From Stenotrophomonas sp. BIO128-Bstrain (GTDB lineage Bacteria; Pseudomonadota; Gammaproteobacteria; Xanthomonadales; Xanthomonadaceae): a stretch of DNA of 64,000 nt. The position numbers and the translations under genes were made by a program. The stretch covers positions 1,860,001 through 1,924,000 of the forward strand of contig NZ_CP124620.1 of assembly GCF_030128875.1 (NCBI RefSeq), in the 5' to 3' direction. Below the pieces are notes generated by a model. The model ran no database searches, was not told where the DNA came from, and saw only the letters and a list, made by a program, of their open reading frames with translations. Below, piece by piece: positions 57,534 through 64,000 of the stretch (the first letter of the stretch is position 1; every line of letters starts with the position of its first letter).

Positions 57534-57921
57534 GAGTGACCTTCAAGACCTTCCGCTCGCTCCTCAGCACTTGCGCCCCGTATTCCGCAAGGGCTATCAG
57601 CCCTGTTGTCCAAGGCTCGCTAGGGTCATCCAAGAACTCTTGGATTGTGTCTCTGAGGCGCGGCGGCACGGTAATCATTGAACGATTTGTGCGAACGCCC
57701 TCAGGAGTGCGGTAGTCGCGGAGCCGAGCTGTGCGATGGAGCTGCAAAAGGGCTTCACTCCCCTCTCTGGGCCGGTCTTCCAGGTCAAAGTAGGACCGCC
57801 GGCACTCGTGGTCACCTAGCTCGGGCGCGGACCTCAGCTCGACGTTGACCCGCTTCTCGCTGCGATGCCCGGGCTGATGAATGACGTCTAGCGCGGTGTC
57901 GAGGTTTGGGACCTTTCTCAT
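57502..57921 (-). CDS. Protein downstream of parA, possible partition partner
   Basis: 139 aa. The frame overlaps the parA stop by 4 bp (ATGA). The centre has RTNRSMITVPPRLRDTIQEFLDDP. No HTH is obvious. In plasmids the gene after parA usually encodes the centromere-binding ParB, so that role is possible but not shown by the sequence. Confidence 0.6.
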   Translation of the reverse strand: MRKVPNLDTALDVIHQPGHRSEKRVNVELRSAPELGDHECRRSYFDLEDRPREGSEALLQLHRTARLRDYRTPEGVRTNRSMITVPPRLRDTIQEFLDDPSEPWTTGLIALAEYGAQVLRSERKVLKVTRARSAGDASE

Positions 57922-58508
57922 AAATCGCCCCAGGCTCGGCTATCAAAGCCTCTCACTGTTCGCGCAATCGCTTTGACGTCCTGCTGAGCGTGGCTGGCTC
58001 TCACCCCCGCCCGATCAAAGACAGTCTCCCCGTAGCCATAACACGAGGCAAAGATTGCCCGATCCCTCACGATCAGCGCCCCGGGAGGAAGCTGTGCGAA
58101 GCGCTGCCGATGCTCTGAGCGGTCGGGATTGAAGCGGTTTGCCACCACGATGTGAGGCAAGCTTTTCTTTCGCACGAGCTCCATCGTTTTCAAGAACACG
58201 ACAAAGCTCACTGCATCCAAGAGCGTTGGGATGATGTAGACGTCAGCGTCAGGCAGGAGACCATTCTCAGGAAGCTTTGGGGCGGTGTCGAAGATATGGA
58301 AGTCATGCTGTGCCCGTGACTTCACGACACCCACCGTGAAGGCCGTCTCCCCGGCCAGCCTTGACCAGGCGAGGGATGAACCTTGGACGTCCAAGTCAGC
58401 GACATAGACGCTGGAACTTGGGTAGGTGCACTGCAAGCAATGAGCGAGATTGAGCGTGAGAGTCGTGCGCCCTACTCCCCCTTTACCGTTCAACATGCAT
58501 ATCTTCAT
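57918..58508 (-). CDS. parA: ParA-family partition ATPase
   Basis: 196 aa from the ATG at 58508 (MKICMLNGKGGVGRTTLTL). The deviant Walker A box reads KGGVGRTT (9-16), so the second, usually Lys, position is Arg. DLDVQGSSLAW is the A' motif. Short size fits the ParA-Ib plasmid class. The gene start overlaps the stop of the upstream split gene as ATGA. Confidence 0.83.
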   Translation of the reverse strand: MKICMLNGKGGVGRTTLTLNLAHCLQCTYPSSSVYVADLDVQGSSLAWSRLAGETAFTVGVVKSRAQHDFHIFDTAPKLPENGLLPDADVYIIPTLLDAVSFVVFLKTMELVRKKSLPHIVVANRFNPDRSEHRQRFAQLPPGALIVRDRAIFASCYGYGETVFDRAGVRASHAQQDVKAIARTVRGFDSRAWGDL

Positions 58509-58664
58509 GAGAGCACCGCTTGGACTTGTGATGCGCGCTGACGGTTCCAATGACCCATCATTCGTCTATCTCGATCTTTAGCTCGGTTCTTTAAACGCGA
58601 TGCTCGCTCTTCTTTTTGGTTCAAATGAACTTGATAAAACTTGACCGTTGTGTCGATGTCATAT
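58505..58664 (-). pseudogene. 3' part of a 56-residue gene split by IS copy D
   Basis: Joined to the 5' part at 59899-59912 across one TAT, this gives a clean 56-codon frame beginning MKIKYDIDTT and ending VQAVLS. It is very basic (KNRAKDRDRRMMG) and translationally coupled to parA, so it may be a small DNA-binding or partition accessory protein. Confidence 0.8.
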
Positions 58665-58721
58665 TGAATCGCCCAGGGTTCCGTAGACACCTCGCAGCCA
58701 TAAACTATGGCTTAGGCGGAG

Positions 58722-59000
58722 GTGGTTATGAGCACGAAGCGGTACACCGATGAGTTCAAGATCGAGGCGGTCCGACAGATCGTTGAGTACGGCCGTCCGG
58801 TAGCGGAGGTTGCCGAGCGACTGGGCGTGTCGATCCATAGTCTTTACGGCTGGAAGCGGCAACAAGGCAAAGGCGATGTTGGCCGGCGTGTCGAGCAGGA
58901 CCAGAACGCGGAAGTGCGCCGCCTCAAGGCTGAGCTACGCAGGGTCACTGAAGAGCGAGACATCCTAAAAAAAGCCGCCGCGTACTTTGCAAAGGGGTAA
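58722..59000 (+). CDS. IS copy D orfA
   Basis: Same 92-residue protein as copy A orfA. Confidence 0.93.
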   Translation: MVMSTKRYTDEFKIEAVRQIVEYGRPVAEVAERLGVSIHSLYGWKRQQGKGDVGRRVEQDQNAEVRRLKAELRRVTEERDILKKAAAYFAKG

Positions 59001-59017
59001 GAGCAAAGTACGCCTTC

Positions 59018-59869
59018 ATGAAGCAACACGCAGATGAGTTCGGCCTCGCGGCGATGTGTCGGATGCTTGGCGTCCATCGCAGTGGCTACTACGCCTGGCT
59101 AAAAGAGCCGGCAAGCGCTCGCGACAAGGACGATCAGCGGTTGCTCGGCCTAATCAAGCACAGCTGGCTGGAAAGCGGCTCTGTGTATGGCCACCGCAAA
59201 GTGACCACAGATCTGCGCGAGCTTGGCGAGACGTGTAGTCGTCATCGCGTGGCACGCTTGATGAAGAGCGAGGGGCTGCGGGCAATGGTCGGCTACGGTC
59301 GGCGACCACGCCCATTGAGCGGCCCTGTTGGATCAGTCGCCAAGAACGTTCTGGCTCGCGGCTTCAAAGTCAGTGAGCCAAATCGCGCGTGGGTCACGGA
59401 CATCACCTACATCCGCACGTACGACGGCTTCCTGTACTTGGCGGTAGTGCTTGATCTGTTTTCGCGTCAGGTCGTTGGATGGGCAACCCGACCAACTCAA
59501 CATACGGACCTGGTTTTGCAGGCGCTATTGGCTGCAGTGTGGCGGCGCAAGCCAAGCCCCGGGCTTCTGCTTCACTCCGACCAGGGAACCCAGTTCACCA
59601 GCGAAGACTGGCAGAGCTTCCTGCGCGAGCACGACATCGTGTGCAGCATGAGTCGACGAGGAAACTGCCATGACAACGCAGCGATGGAGAGCTTCTTCCA
59701 GCTACTGAAGCGGGAGCGTATTAAGCGGAGGATCTACAGCAATCACGACGAGGCACGGGCCGACGTCTTCCAGTACATCGAGATGTTCTACAACCCAAAA
59801 CGGCGGCACAGTTCCAACGACGGGCTGTCCCCGGTAGAGTTCGAGAAGCAGTACGCACTAAACGGCTGA
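59018..59869 (+). CDS. IS copy D orfB (DDE transposase domain)
   Basis: Same 283-residue protein as copy A orfB. Confidence 0.95.
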   Translation: MKQHADEFGLAAMCRMLGVHRSGYYAWLKEPASARDKDDQRLLGLIKHSWLESGSVYGHRKVTTDLRELGETCSRHRVARLMKSEGLRAMVGYGRRPRPLSGPVGSVAKNVLARGFKVSEPNRAWVTDITYIRTYDGFLYLAVVLDLFSRQVVGWATRPTQHTDLVLQALLAAVWRRKPSPGLLLHSDQGTQFTSEDWQSFLREHDIVCSMSRRGNCHDNAAMESFFQLLKRERIKRRIYSNHDEARADVFQYIEMFYNPKRRHSSNDGLSPVEFEKQYALNG

Positions 59870-59898
59870 CGACTGTCTAGAAAACCCTGGGCGATTCA

Positions 59899-59912
59899 TA
59901 TTTGATTTTCAT
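59899..59912 (-). pseudogene. 5' end of the gene split by IS copy D
   Basis: Start ATG at 59912 with GGAGATC upstream; first four codons plus two bases remain before the IS. Confidence 0.8.
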
Positions 59913-59945
59913 GCTGATCTCCAATTAGGGTTATTCCCTAGATTG

Positions 59946-59973
59946 AAGAAAAGGCAGTTCAAACTTTTGTCAA
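59946..59973 (-). promoter_or_regulatory. Island promoter block, copy 5 (split gene-parA)
   Basis: Minus strand TTGACAAAAGTTTG, then GCCTTTTCTTC. It is back to back with copy 6. Confidence 0.75.
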
Positions 59974-59992
59974 TAGTTTTTACTCCAAATAC

Positions 59993-60020
59993 TTGACAAA
60001 AGTTCAATCGGCCTCTTAAT
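59993..60020 (+). promoter_or_regulatory. Island promoter block, copy 6 (small membrane genes)
   Basis: TTGACAAAAGTTCAATC, then GGCCTCTTAATC and CACTCAAA, followed by AAAGGAGATC. Confidence 0.75.
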
Positions 60021-60063
60021 CAATGAAAGGCACTCAAAGCCCCATCATCTAAAGGAGATCATC

Positions 60064-60210
60064 ATGTTCAAATATCTTTTCAACCACGAAAGCCTTTTAA
60101 TTTCATTAGGCTCGATGGCAACGCTTACGGTCTTTGCCTTGCTTGGATGCTACGCAGCGCTGTCCGGAATTGGCCGCTTGATCAGTAGTGCCCTGGGAAC
60201 GGGCGCATGA
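60064..60210 (+). CDS. Small membrane protein 1
   Basis: 48 aa, one hydrophobic segment (SLGSMATLTVFALLGCYAAL). AAAGGAGATC ribosome-binding site. Its TGA overlaps the next ATG by 4 bp. Too short for common annotation limits; the promoter block supports it being real. Confidence 0.65.
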   Translation: MFKYLFNHESLLISLGSMATLTVFALLGCYAALSGIGRLISSALGTGA

Positions 60211-60335
60211 GACGCCTGATCACATGGCTAGTTCTTATCGCTTGCTTGATGATCGGACTTGACTGCTTCGCGGCGAAGGCTATCGGAAGCATTCGAACGA
60301 TTGAGTCATCTCTTGCGAGAATTGGATCCAGATAA
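60207..60335 (+). CDS. Small membrane protein 2
   Basis: 42 aa. N-terminus MRRLITWLVLIACLMIGLD forms one membrane helix or a signal anchor; the C-terminus is RIGSR. ATGA-coupled to the previous gene. Confidence 0.6.
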   Translation: MRRLITWLVLIACLMIGLDCFAAKAIGSIRTIESSLARIGSR

Positions 60336-60338
60336 ACT

Positions 60339-60361
60339 AAAGGCCACTCTAAGTGGCCTTT
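60339..60361. terminator. Bidirectional terminator
   Basis: AAAGGCCACT / AGTGGCCTTT perfect 10-bp stem with a 3-base loop, between convergent genes. Confidence 0.8.
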
Positions 60362-60362
60362 G

Positions 60363-60869
60363 TCAAATCAAATCATCGCCGCTTGGTCTTAGCCGTTTGA
60401 TCAATGGTCCGGACGGACCAAGAGATATACCCATCTCTCTTGCGACATCGGAAATTATTTTTCGAGAGTTAGGAAATACACCGGAAACATCACTCCGTGT
60501 CATACCTTTTTTGAGAGCATGGCGCAGCAGAGCTTTTATTTCCTCACGCTTCTTAAGTCTCTTTATCGAAACTGGCTCATGGCCGACCATCTTTCTAGCG
60601 CTCTGAACAAGAGAACCTGAGACCTGCTGCTCTCGTGCAAGCTGGGCGAGACAGTGCCCAGGATCTCTAACAAGCAACGCCGCGATTTCGAGACGCTTCT
60701 TCTCTAGCATTTCAGTTCTACGAGGTGCGCCGACCTGGATGCAGATGCTACCGATCCGTTGCCTGGTCAGACCGAACTCACGGGCGAGGGACGAATGCTT
60801 CTCGTCGCCCCGCTTGAGCTTTCGCACCAATCGAGCCCTCTCCTTTACGCTTAGCCGTCTCATAGTCAT
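60363..60869 (-). CDS. Helix-turn-helix-like protein coupled to the replication gene
   Basis: 168 aa, very basic. Segments LAREFGLTRQRIGSICIQVG and LAQLAREQQVSGSLVQSARKM look like helix-turn-helix pairs, and RSDVSGVFPNSRKIISDVAREMG a third. No family recognised. ATGA overlap with rep. Candidate regulator of the shared promoter block or of copy number; inference only. Confidence 0.65.
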   Translation of the reverse strand: MTMRRLSVKERARLVRKLKRGDEKHSSLAREFGLTRQRIGSICIQVGAPRRTEMLEKKRLEIAALLVRDPGHCLAQLAREQQVSGSLVQSARKMVGHEPVSIKRLKKREEIKALLRHALKKGMTRSDVSGVFPNSRKIISDVAREMGISLGPSGPLIKRLRPSGDDLI

Positions 60870-61750
60870 AAAGCGACCTTCGCTCGCATTGCGCGTTGAT
60901 GACGCGCCAAGACTGACCCCTTCTTTTCGGAGGACGCTGAGGCGTCACCGGAAGCCTTTGCCGCTCGGAATTGATCAAGGATGACGACGTTGGTGCGAGA
61001 TTTGCTGACAGAAAGCACGTTGTGCTTATTAATCGAGAAACCGGTAACTAGTCCACACTCCGGGGCAGACAAAACTACCAACGCCCTCTTGACTTCAAAT
61101 TTAAATTTCTTCAACTCGAACCCGGAACGCGCCAGGCGTTTTAACTCCAAAAGCGAAATTGGAGGAACAACTTTGTGAGTAGCAATGAAGTCGTGAAGCC
61201 ACAATACAAGCTGATTATTCCCAAGCGACACTTTGCGAGTCAGATCATTGACCAGAACTTCATCATCAAAGAGCTTGGATAATTCGTTGTTGATCGTGAT
61301 CGTGATGTTCCCTTTCCGAACCCTCGTCCCAACGTTGACTCTGGCAATCTTCACTCCAGAGACCAACCCTCCGATGTAGTCGTGTGTTGCCGTTTGATAG
61401 CTGATCTCCCCGCTTCGTAGATCTCTGAGCATGTTGACCAGGCGACTGTGCATCTGCGAGCAGGTCGATTTATTACCCATCCTTCGCAGCAACTCGTTCC
61501 CACTGATTTCAACGGTGTCGGTCTCCTGCTCGACATATGCAGAAATGATGCTCTGCCACAGCAAAGAGTGATGCTGATTGAGCACAGGCCCTGTGTAGCT
61601 CACCTTGGTGGCGCGTAGATTTTGAACGGCTAAGCTGGTGTCTTCGAGATGAATTTCTACGCGCTCACTCTTCACTGCCATAGACGTTCCAAAAAGGGCG
61701 GATCGCGCCAGCCCCAATGGAATTTTAGAATAAATATCTTCTTTACACAC
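60866..61750 (-). CDS. TrfA-like plasmid replication initiator
   Basis: 294 aa from a GTG at 61750 preceded by AAGGAGATG. YTGPVLNQHHSLLWQSII (52-69) and LVLWLHDFIATHK resemble TrfA of IncP plasmids, and the winged-helix region contains EISGNELLRRMGNKSTCSQMHSRLVNML. Five iterons lie about 100-200 bp upstream, the arrangement of iteron plasmids. Such a gene in a chromosomal island implies a plasmid origin or an element able to replicate after excision. Confidence 0.82.
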   Translation of the reverse strand: MCKEDIYSKIPLGLARSALFGTSMAVKSERVEIHLEDTSLAVQNLRATKVSYTGPVLNQHHSLLWQSIISAYVEQETDTVEISGNELLRRMGNKSTCSQMHSRLVNMLRDLRSGEISYQTATHDYIGGLVSGVKIARVNVGTRVRKGNITITINNELSKLFDDEVLVNDLTRKVSLGNNQLVLWLHDFIATHKVVPPISLLELKRLARSGFELKKFKFEVKRALVVLSAPECGLVTGFSINKHNVLSVSKSRTNVVILDQFRAAKASGDASASSEKKGSVLARHQRAMRAKVAL

Positions 61751-61779
61751 GAAACCATCTCCTTAAAATGACATCAATT

Positions 61780-61809
61780 AAGGAATAGGCCAATATCAAC
61801 TTTTGTCAA
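61780..61809 (-). promoter_or_regulatory. Island promoter block, copy 7 (rep)
   Basis: Minus strand TTGACAAAAGTTGAT, then GGCCTATTCC, shifted by one base relative to the other copies. Confidence 0.7.
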
Positions 61810-61850
61810 CTTCAAACGGCAAACTGTTAAACGCTTAGGTTAAATTCTCC

Positions 61851-61954
61851 TGCGATATATCGAGAACTTTGCGCGATATAGCTAGAACCGCACTGCGATA
61901 TATCGAGAACCATCACTGCGATATTTCAAGAACTTTATGCGATATATCTAGAAC
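61851..61954. repeat. Five iterons, putative replication origin
   Basis: Copies of TGCGATATATCGAGAAC start at 61851, 61872, 61894, 61917 and 61938. Copies 1 and 3 are identical; the others differ at one to three positions. Spacing of 21-23 bp puts them on the same helix face. The rep gene reads away from them. Confidence 0.85.
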
Positions 61955-62330
61955 CGAAACAGCCGAAATCGCTTGTGGCACAGTGGTTTCCAGCCCCTTA
62001 AGGCTTTTAGGTTTAAAGCTAAAGGAAAGAAGGGCGCTGTCGCGCTTTTTTTTGGATCAAGGAAAGAGCAAGCTCGTCAGCACTTTTCACCCCTTCCGCC
62101 TTTGCCCCCTGCAAGGGGGCGGCGGGTAAGCTGGGGCTATCGCTCCACCCGGCAGCTGCGCTGCGGCTTCGCCCGCATGAGCTATGAGGGCCGCTTGGCT
62201 CGGCCTGATGATGGGCGATAGCCCGTTCCACAGCCAGCCCCCTGGGGGGCGTTGGCGCAGGGGGGGTTGAAGTCGGGGGTGATCTACGTTGTGATCTGCT
62301 TGCTCGCTTTGAGCAACAAGGGGATCAAGG
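61955..62330. other. Non-coding region with several hairpins
   Basis: No credible gene. It contains GCCCCCT / AGGGGGC (62104-62120) and an exact 10-bp inverted repeat GGGCTATCGC / GCGATAGCCC (62134-62143, 62215-62224) enclosing 71 bp. GC content is high compared with its neighbours. Possibly an origin-related or transfer-origin structure. Confidence 0.5.
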
Positions 62331-62795
62331 ATGAAATCACACACCGTATTCGCGGGACTTTTCCTGCTGAGCATTACGCAGTCGTCCTACTCTCAGGACC
62401 TTGGTAACTTGGCTTTCGACAGGTTCAACAACACGGCCAAGGGCCTGTGCGGCCCAAGCATCATCGAATACACGGGGGTCAATCAAAACCGAACTGATGG
62501 CCGCGTTGGCGGATGGAACTACGATGGAGAGGTGACGATGAAGGTCACGTCCGGGCAGAAGATCATCACCCCGCCTTTGGGTGTCGGAAGAGTCACTGCC
62601 GTGTGCCTGGGAGAGTCTCGGCCGATCCTGGTGGTCATCGAAGACAAGGCACCTTCCAAGCGATTCTTCAAGGCTTACGACGCGCGGAGTCTCGCCCCAA
62701 TCAGCGAGAAGGAAGGTTGCAATTTCGTGTGTATGGAAGAAGCTGGCGTCAAGATCCCACCGAAGCTTGCTTCGTTTGATCCGCCGATTGACTGA
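62331..62795 (+). CDS. Exported protein of unknown function
   Basis: 154 aa with signal peptide MKSHTVFAGLFLLSITQSSYS. Four Cys in the mature part. Not recognised. No promoter block copy before it. Confidence 0.65.
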   Translation: MKSHTVFAGLFLLSITQSSYSQDLGNLAFDRFNNTAKGLCGPSIIEYTGVNQNRTDGRVGGWNYDGEVTMKVTSGQKIITPPLGVGRVTAVCLGESRPILVVIEDKAPSKRFFKAYDARSLAPISEKEGCNFVCMEEAGVKIPPKLASFDPPID

Positions 62796-62828
62796 CCCCA
62801 ACGACGCACTCACTCAAGAAGAACGCCG

Positions 62829-63068
62829 ATGTCTTTTTCAGAACACTTGCAATTGAAGGACGGCGAGACGCTTCGCCTAGACAGCTCGCGCGAGACAGGT
62901 TTTATGGGAAACGTAGACGTCGACAATTATTCAATCCTGAGCGCCGAAGGCGAAGTGGTCGGCAAGGTTGAATACACTGTTGACACTGCCGTCAAAGGCT
63001 TGAAGGTGACATACAAGGTCGTCCAGACTGATCTTGAAGGCAAGACTGTCCTGCAGAAGTTCTGGTAG
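62829..63068 (+). CDS. Small hypothetical protein
   Basis: 79 aa of mostly beta composition (DGETLRLDSSRETGFMGNVDVDNYSI). Starts 33 bp after the previous gene and is followed by a terminator, so it ends that unit. Not recognised. Confidence 0.6.
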   Translation: MSFSEHLQLKDGETLRLDSSRETGFMGNVDVDNYSILSAEGEVVGKVEYTVDTAVKGLKVTYKVVQTDLEGKTVLQKFW

Positions 63069-63093
63069 AACCTGCCGCGCTGCAGACGAAGAA

Positions 63094-63118
63094 AGCCCCG
63101 GAAATTCGGGGCTTTTTT
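63094..63118 (+). terminator. Terminator
   Basis: AGCCCCG / CGGGGCT stem, then TTTTTT. Confidence 0.8.
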
Positions 63119-63123
63119 ATTGC

Positions 63124-63309
63124 TCAGCTCCAGCCGTGATCGACTCGATCCAGGTCGTAGTCGCGACCAATTTGGTGAGCTGCTTCGAGAGCTGAAAGAT
63201 CGCCATAGCGCTGTTTGAACTCGGCTTCTGAGAAGCCCGCTTCGTCGATGCTGATGCCAAACATGTTGGTGAAGTGCTCGTTTGCTTCTTTGAAGAATTT
63301 CGTGCTCAT
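63124..63309 (-). CDS. Small hypothetical protein
   Basis: 61 aa from the ATG at 63309 (MSTKFFKEANEHFTNMFG); an ATG three bases earlier is also possible. A longer frame to 63390 begins with a hydrophobic stretch and cannot be excluded. Not recognised. Confidence 0.5.
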   Translation of the reverse strand: MSTKFFKEANEHFTNMFGISIDEAGFSEAEFKQRYGDLSALEAAHQIGRDYDLDRVDHGWS

Positions 63310-63530
63310 CATCTTGCTCCAATTGAGCCAATTGCTCGCGATAAGAGCAAGGGAAGCGGCAAGAACGCATTGCACTGAAAGCCGGAACAAGGTGGAGGAG
63401 CGCTAGCGCTTGCAATGTGTTCAGCGACCAATCTTTGTCGCTGGCTATTTGCGAATTGGACCAAATTAATTGCGCTAGAAGCCCTTGCCAAACGAGTCAG
63501 TTGCCTTAGCTTGGTCAAGAGGAGGCACTT

Positions 63531-63749
63531 ATGACTGATGAAGATCTGTATTTCGAAGAAACGGCGCTAACGCCAGAGGATATCTACCTGCCCTTCAAGC
63601 GATTCGTCGCAGAACGGCACGGGGACGGCCTGCTGTTCAGCGTAGCAACTGATCAGACTGAGGCCGAAGGCCATTTCAACGACTTCGAGATCATCGATCT
63701 TGTCGATCTGGCTCTCATGCAACACCGCAGCATTTGGATTGGCGCATGA
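63531..63749 (+). CDS. Small hypothetical protein coupled to the ArdC-like gene
   Basis: 72 aa, acidic (DEDLYFEETALTPEDIYLPF). GAGGAGGC ribosome-binding site. Its TGA overlaps the next ATG by 4 bp. Confidence 0.65.
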   Translation: MTDEDLYFEETALTPEDIYLPFKRFVAERHGDGLLFSVATDQTEAEGHFNDFEIIDLVDLALMQHRSIWIGA

Positions 63750-64000
63750 GCAAGACAGACGACTACGCGCGCCAATTTGCTGATCTCGTGATCCGCAGCC
63801 TGGAGAACCACACAGCGCCATGGACAAAGCCTTGGAAGCCCGGCGAAGTCCCGGCAGGGCCCCACAACGGCGTCACCAATCGTAGCTACCGGGGCAGCAA
63901 TTTCATGAACTTGCTCCTGACGCAGCAAGAACGGGGCTATCAGTCTGCGGAGTGGCTGACGTTCAAGCAGATTGGGGAAGCTGGTGGCAAGGTCCGCAAG
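63746..64000 (+). CDS. ArdC-like antirestriction protein, N-terminal part (runs off window)
   Basis: 85 visible residues. TAPWTKPWKPGEVPAGPHNGVTNRSYRGSNFMNLL and YQSAEWLTFKQIGEAGGKVRK match the ssDNA-binding N-terminal domain of ArdC/TraC-like proteins, which protect entering plasmid DNA from host restriction. Fits a conjugative element. The C-terminal peptidase-like domain would be past the window end. Confidence 0.82.
   Translation, partial: MSKTDDYARQFADLVIRSLENHTAPWTKPWKPGEVPAGPHNGVTNRSYRGSNFMNLLLTQQERGYQSAEWLTFKQIGEAGGKVRK

Larger units (their letters stand above)
58665..59898 (+). mobile_element. IS3-family element, copy D
   Basis: 1234 bp, flanked by a perfect 3-bp duplication TAT. 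It separates the promoter and first 14 bases of the small gene from the rest, and probably uncouples parA from its own promoter. Confidence 0.95.

Overview
The window reads as chromosome of a high-GC Xanthomonadaceae bacterium, most likely Stenotrophomonas or a close relative, joined to a lower-GC genomic island that carries plasmid genes. The genus call rests on a large TonB-dependent receptor of the Xanthomonas/Caulobacter type, a fused hisB and hisIE in a his operon headed by a TrpR-like repressor, and a GTAG-type REP hairpin at 22294-22318. It is an inference from gene content; no database was consulted.

Positions 1 to about 40,300 are core chromosome. (i) 1-10,053: a mannoside/N-glycan locus. 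A GH92 mannosidase, LacI repressor, sugar permease, fructokinase and AGE-family isomerase lie on the minus strand, divergent from a TonB receptor; LacI-type ATCGAT operators fill the intergenic region. (ii) 10,132-14,637: cutC, a lysosomal-type aspartylglucosaminidase, glucokinase and a secreted metallophosphoesterase. (iii) 14,731-22,148: the complete his operon (repressor, hisG, D, C, B, H, A, F, IE) with almost every junction overlapping, and a perfect palindrome in front. (iv) 22,315-24,904: a lipoprotein, hisS and an FNR-type regulator. (v) 24,912-29,905: thrA-thrB-thrC behind a Thr/Ile-rich leader peptide. (vi) 30,035-40,188: EamA exporter, AraC regulator, GNAT, a six-gene cluster (dehydrogenase, acyl-CoA dehydrogenase, PIG-L deacetylase, NodS-like methyltransferase, GT2, SemiSWEET-like protein) and small stress or envelope genes.

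The island starts at about 40,320 with a truncated tRNA-Arg(CCU), an intact tRNA-Arg(CCU) and a tyrosine integrase. It then holds an M15 peptidase, a pilus chaperone and a truncated usher, a putative defence patch (Abi_C/HEPN protein plus a frameshifted deaminase), ankyrin-like genes with 29-residue repeats, parA, a TrfA-like replication initiator with five iterons, and an ArdC-like antirestriction gene cut by the window end. The right end of the island is not in the window.

Four identical 1,234-bp copies of an IS3-family element (called A to D here) punctuate the island. Copies B and D have 3-bp target duplications, and removing each rebuilds an intact reading frame. Copies A and C lack duplications and sit at deletion junctions. 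Seven island transcription units share one unusual promoter block (TTGACAAAAGTT followed by GCCTTTT), which suggests a common regulator.
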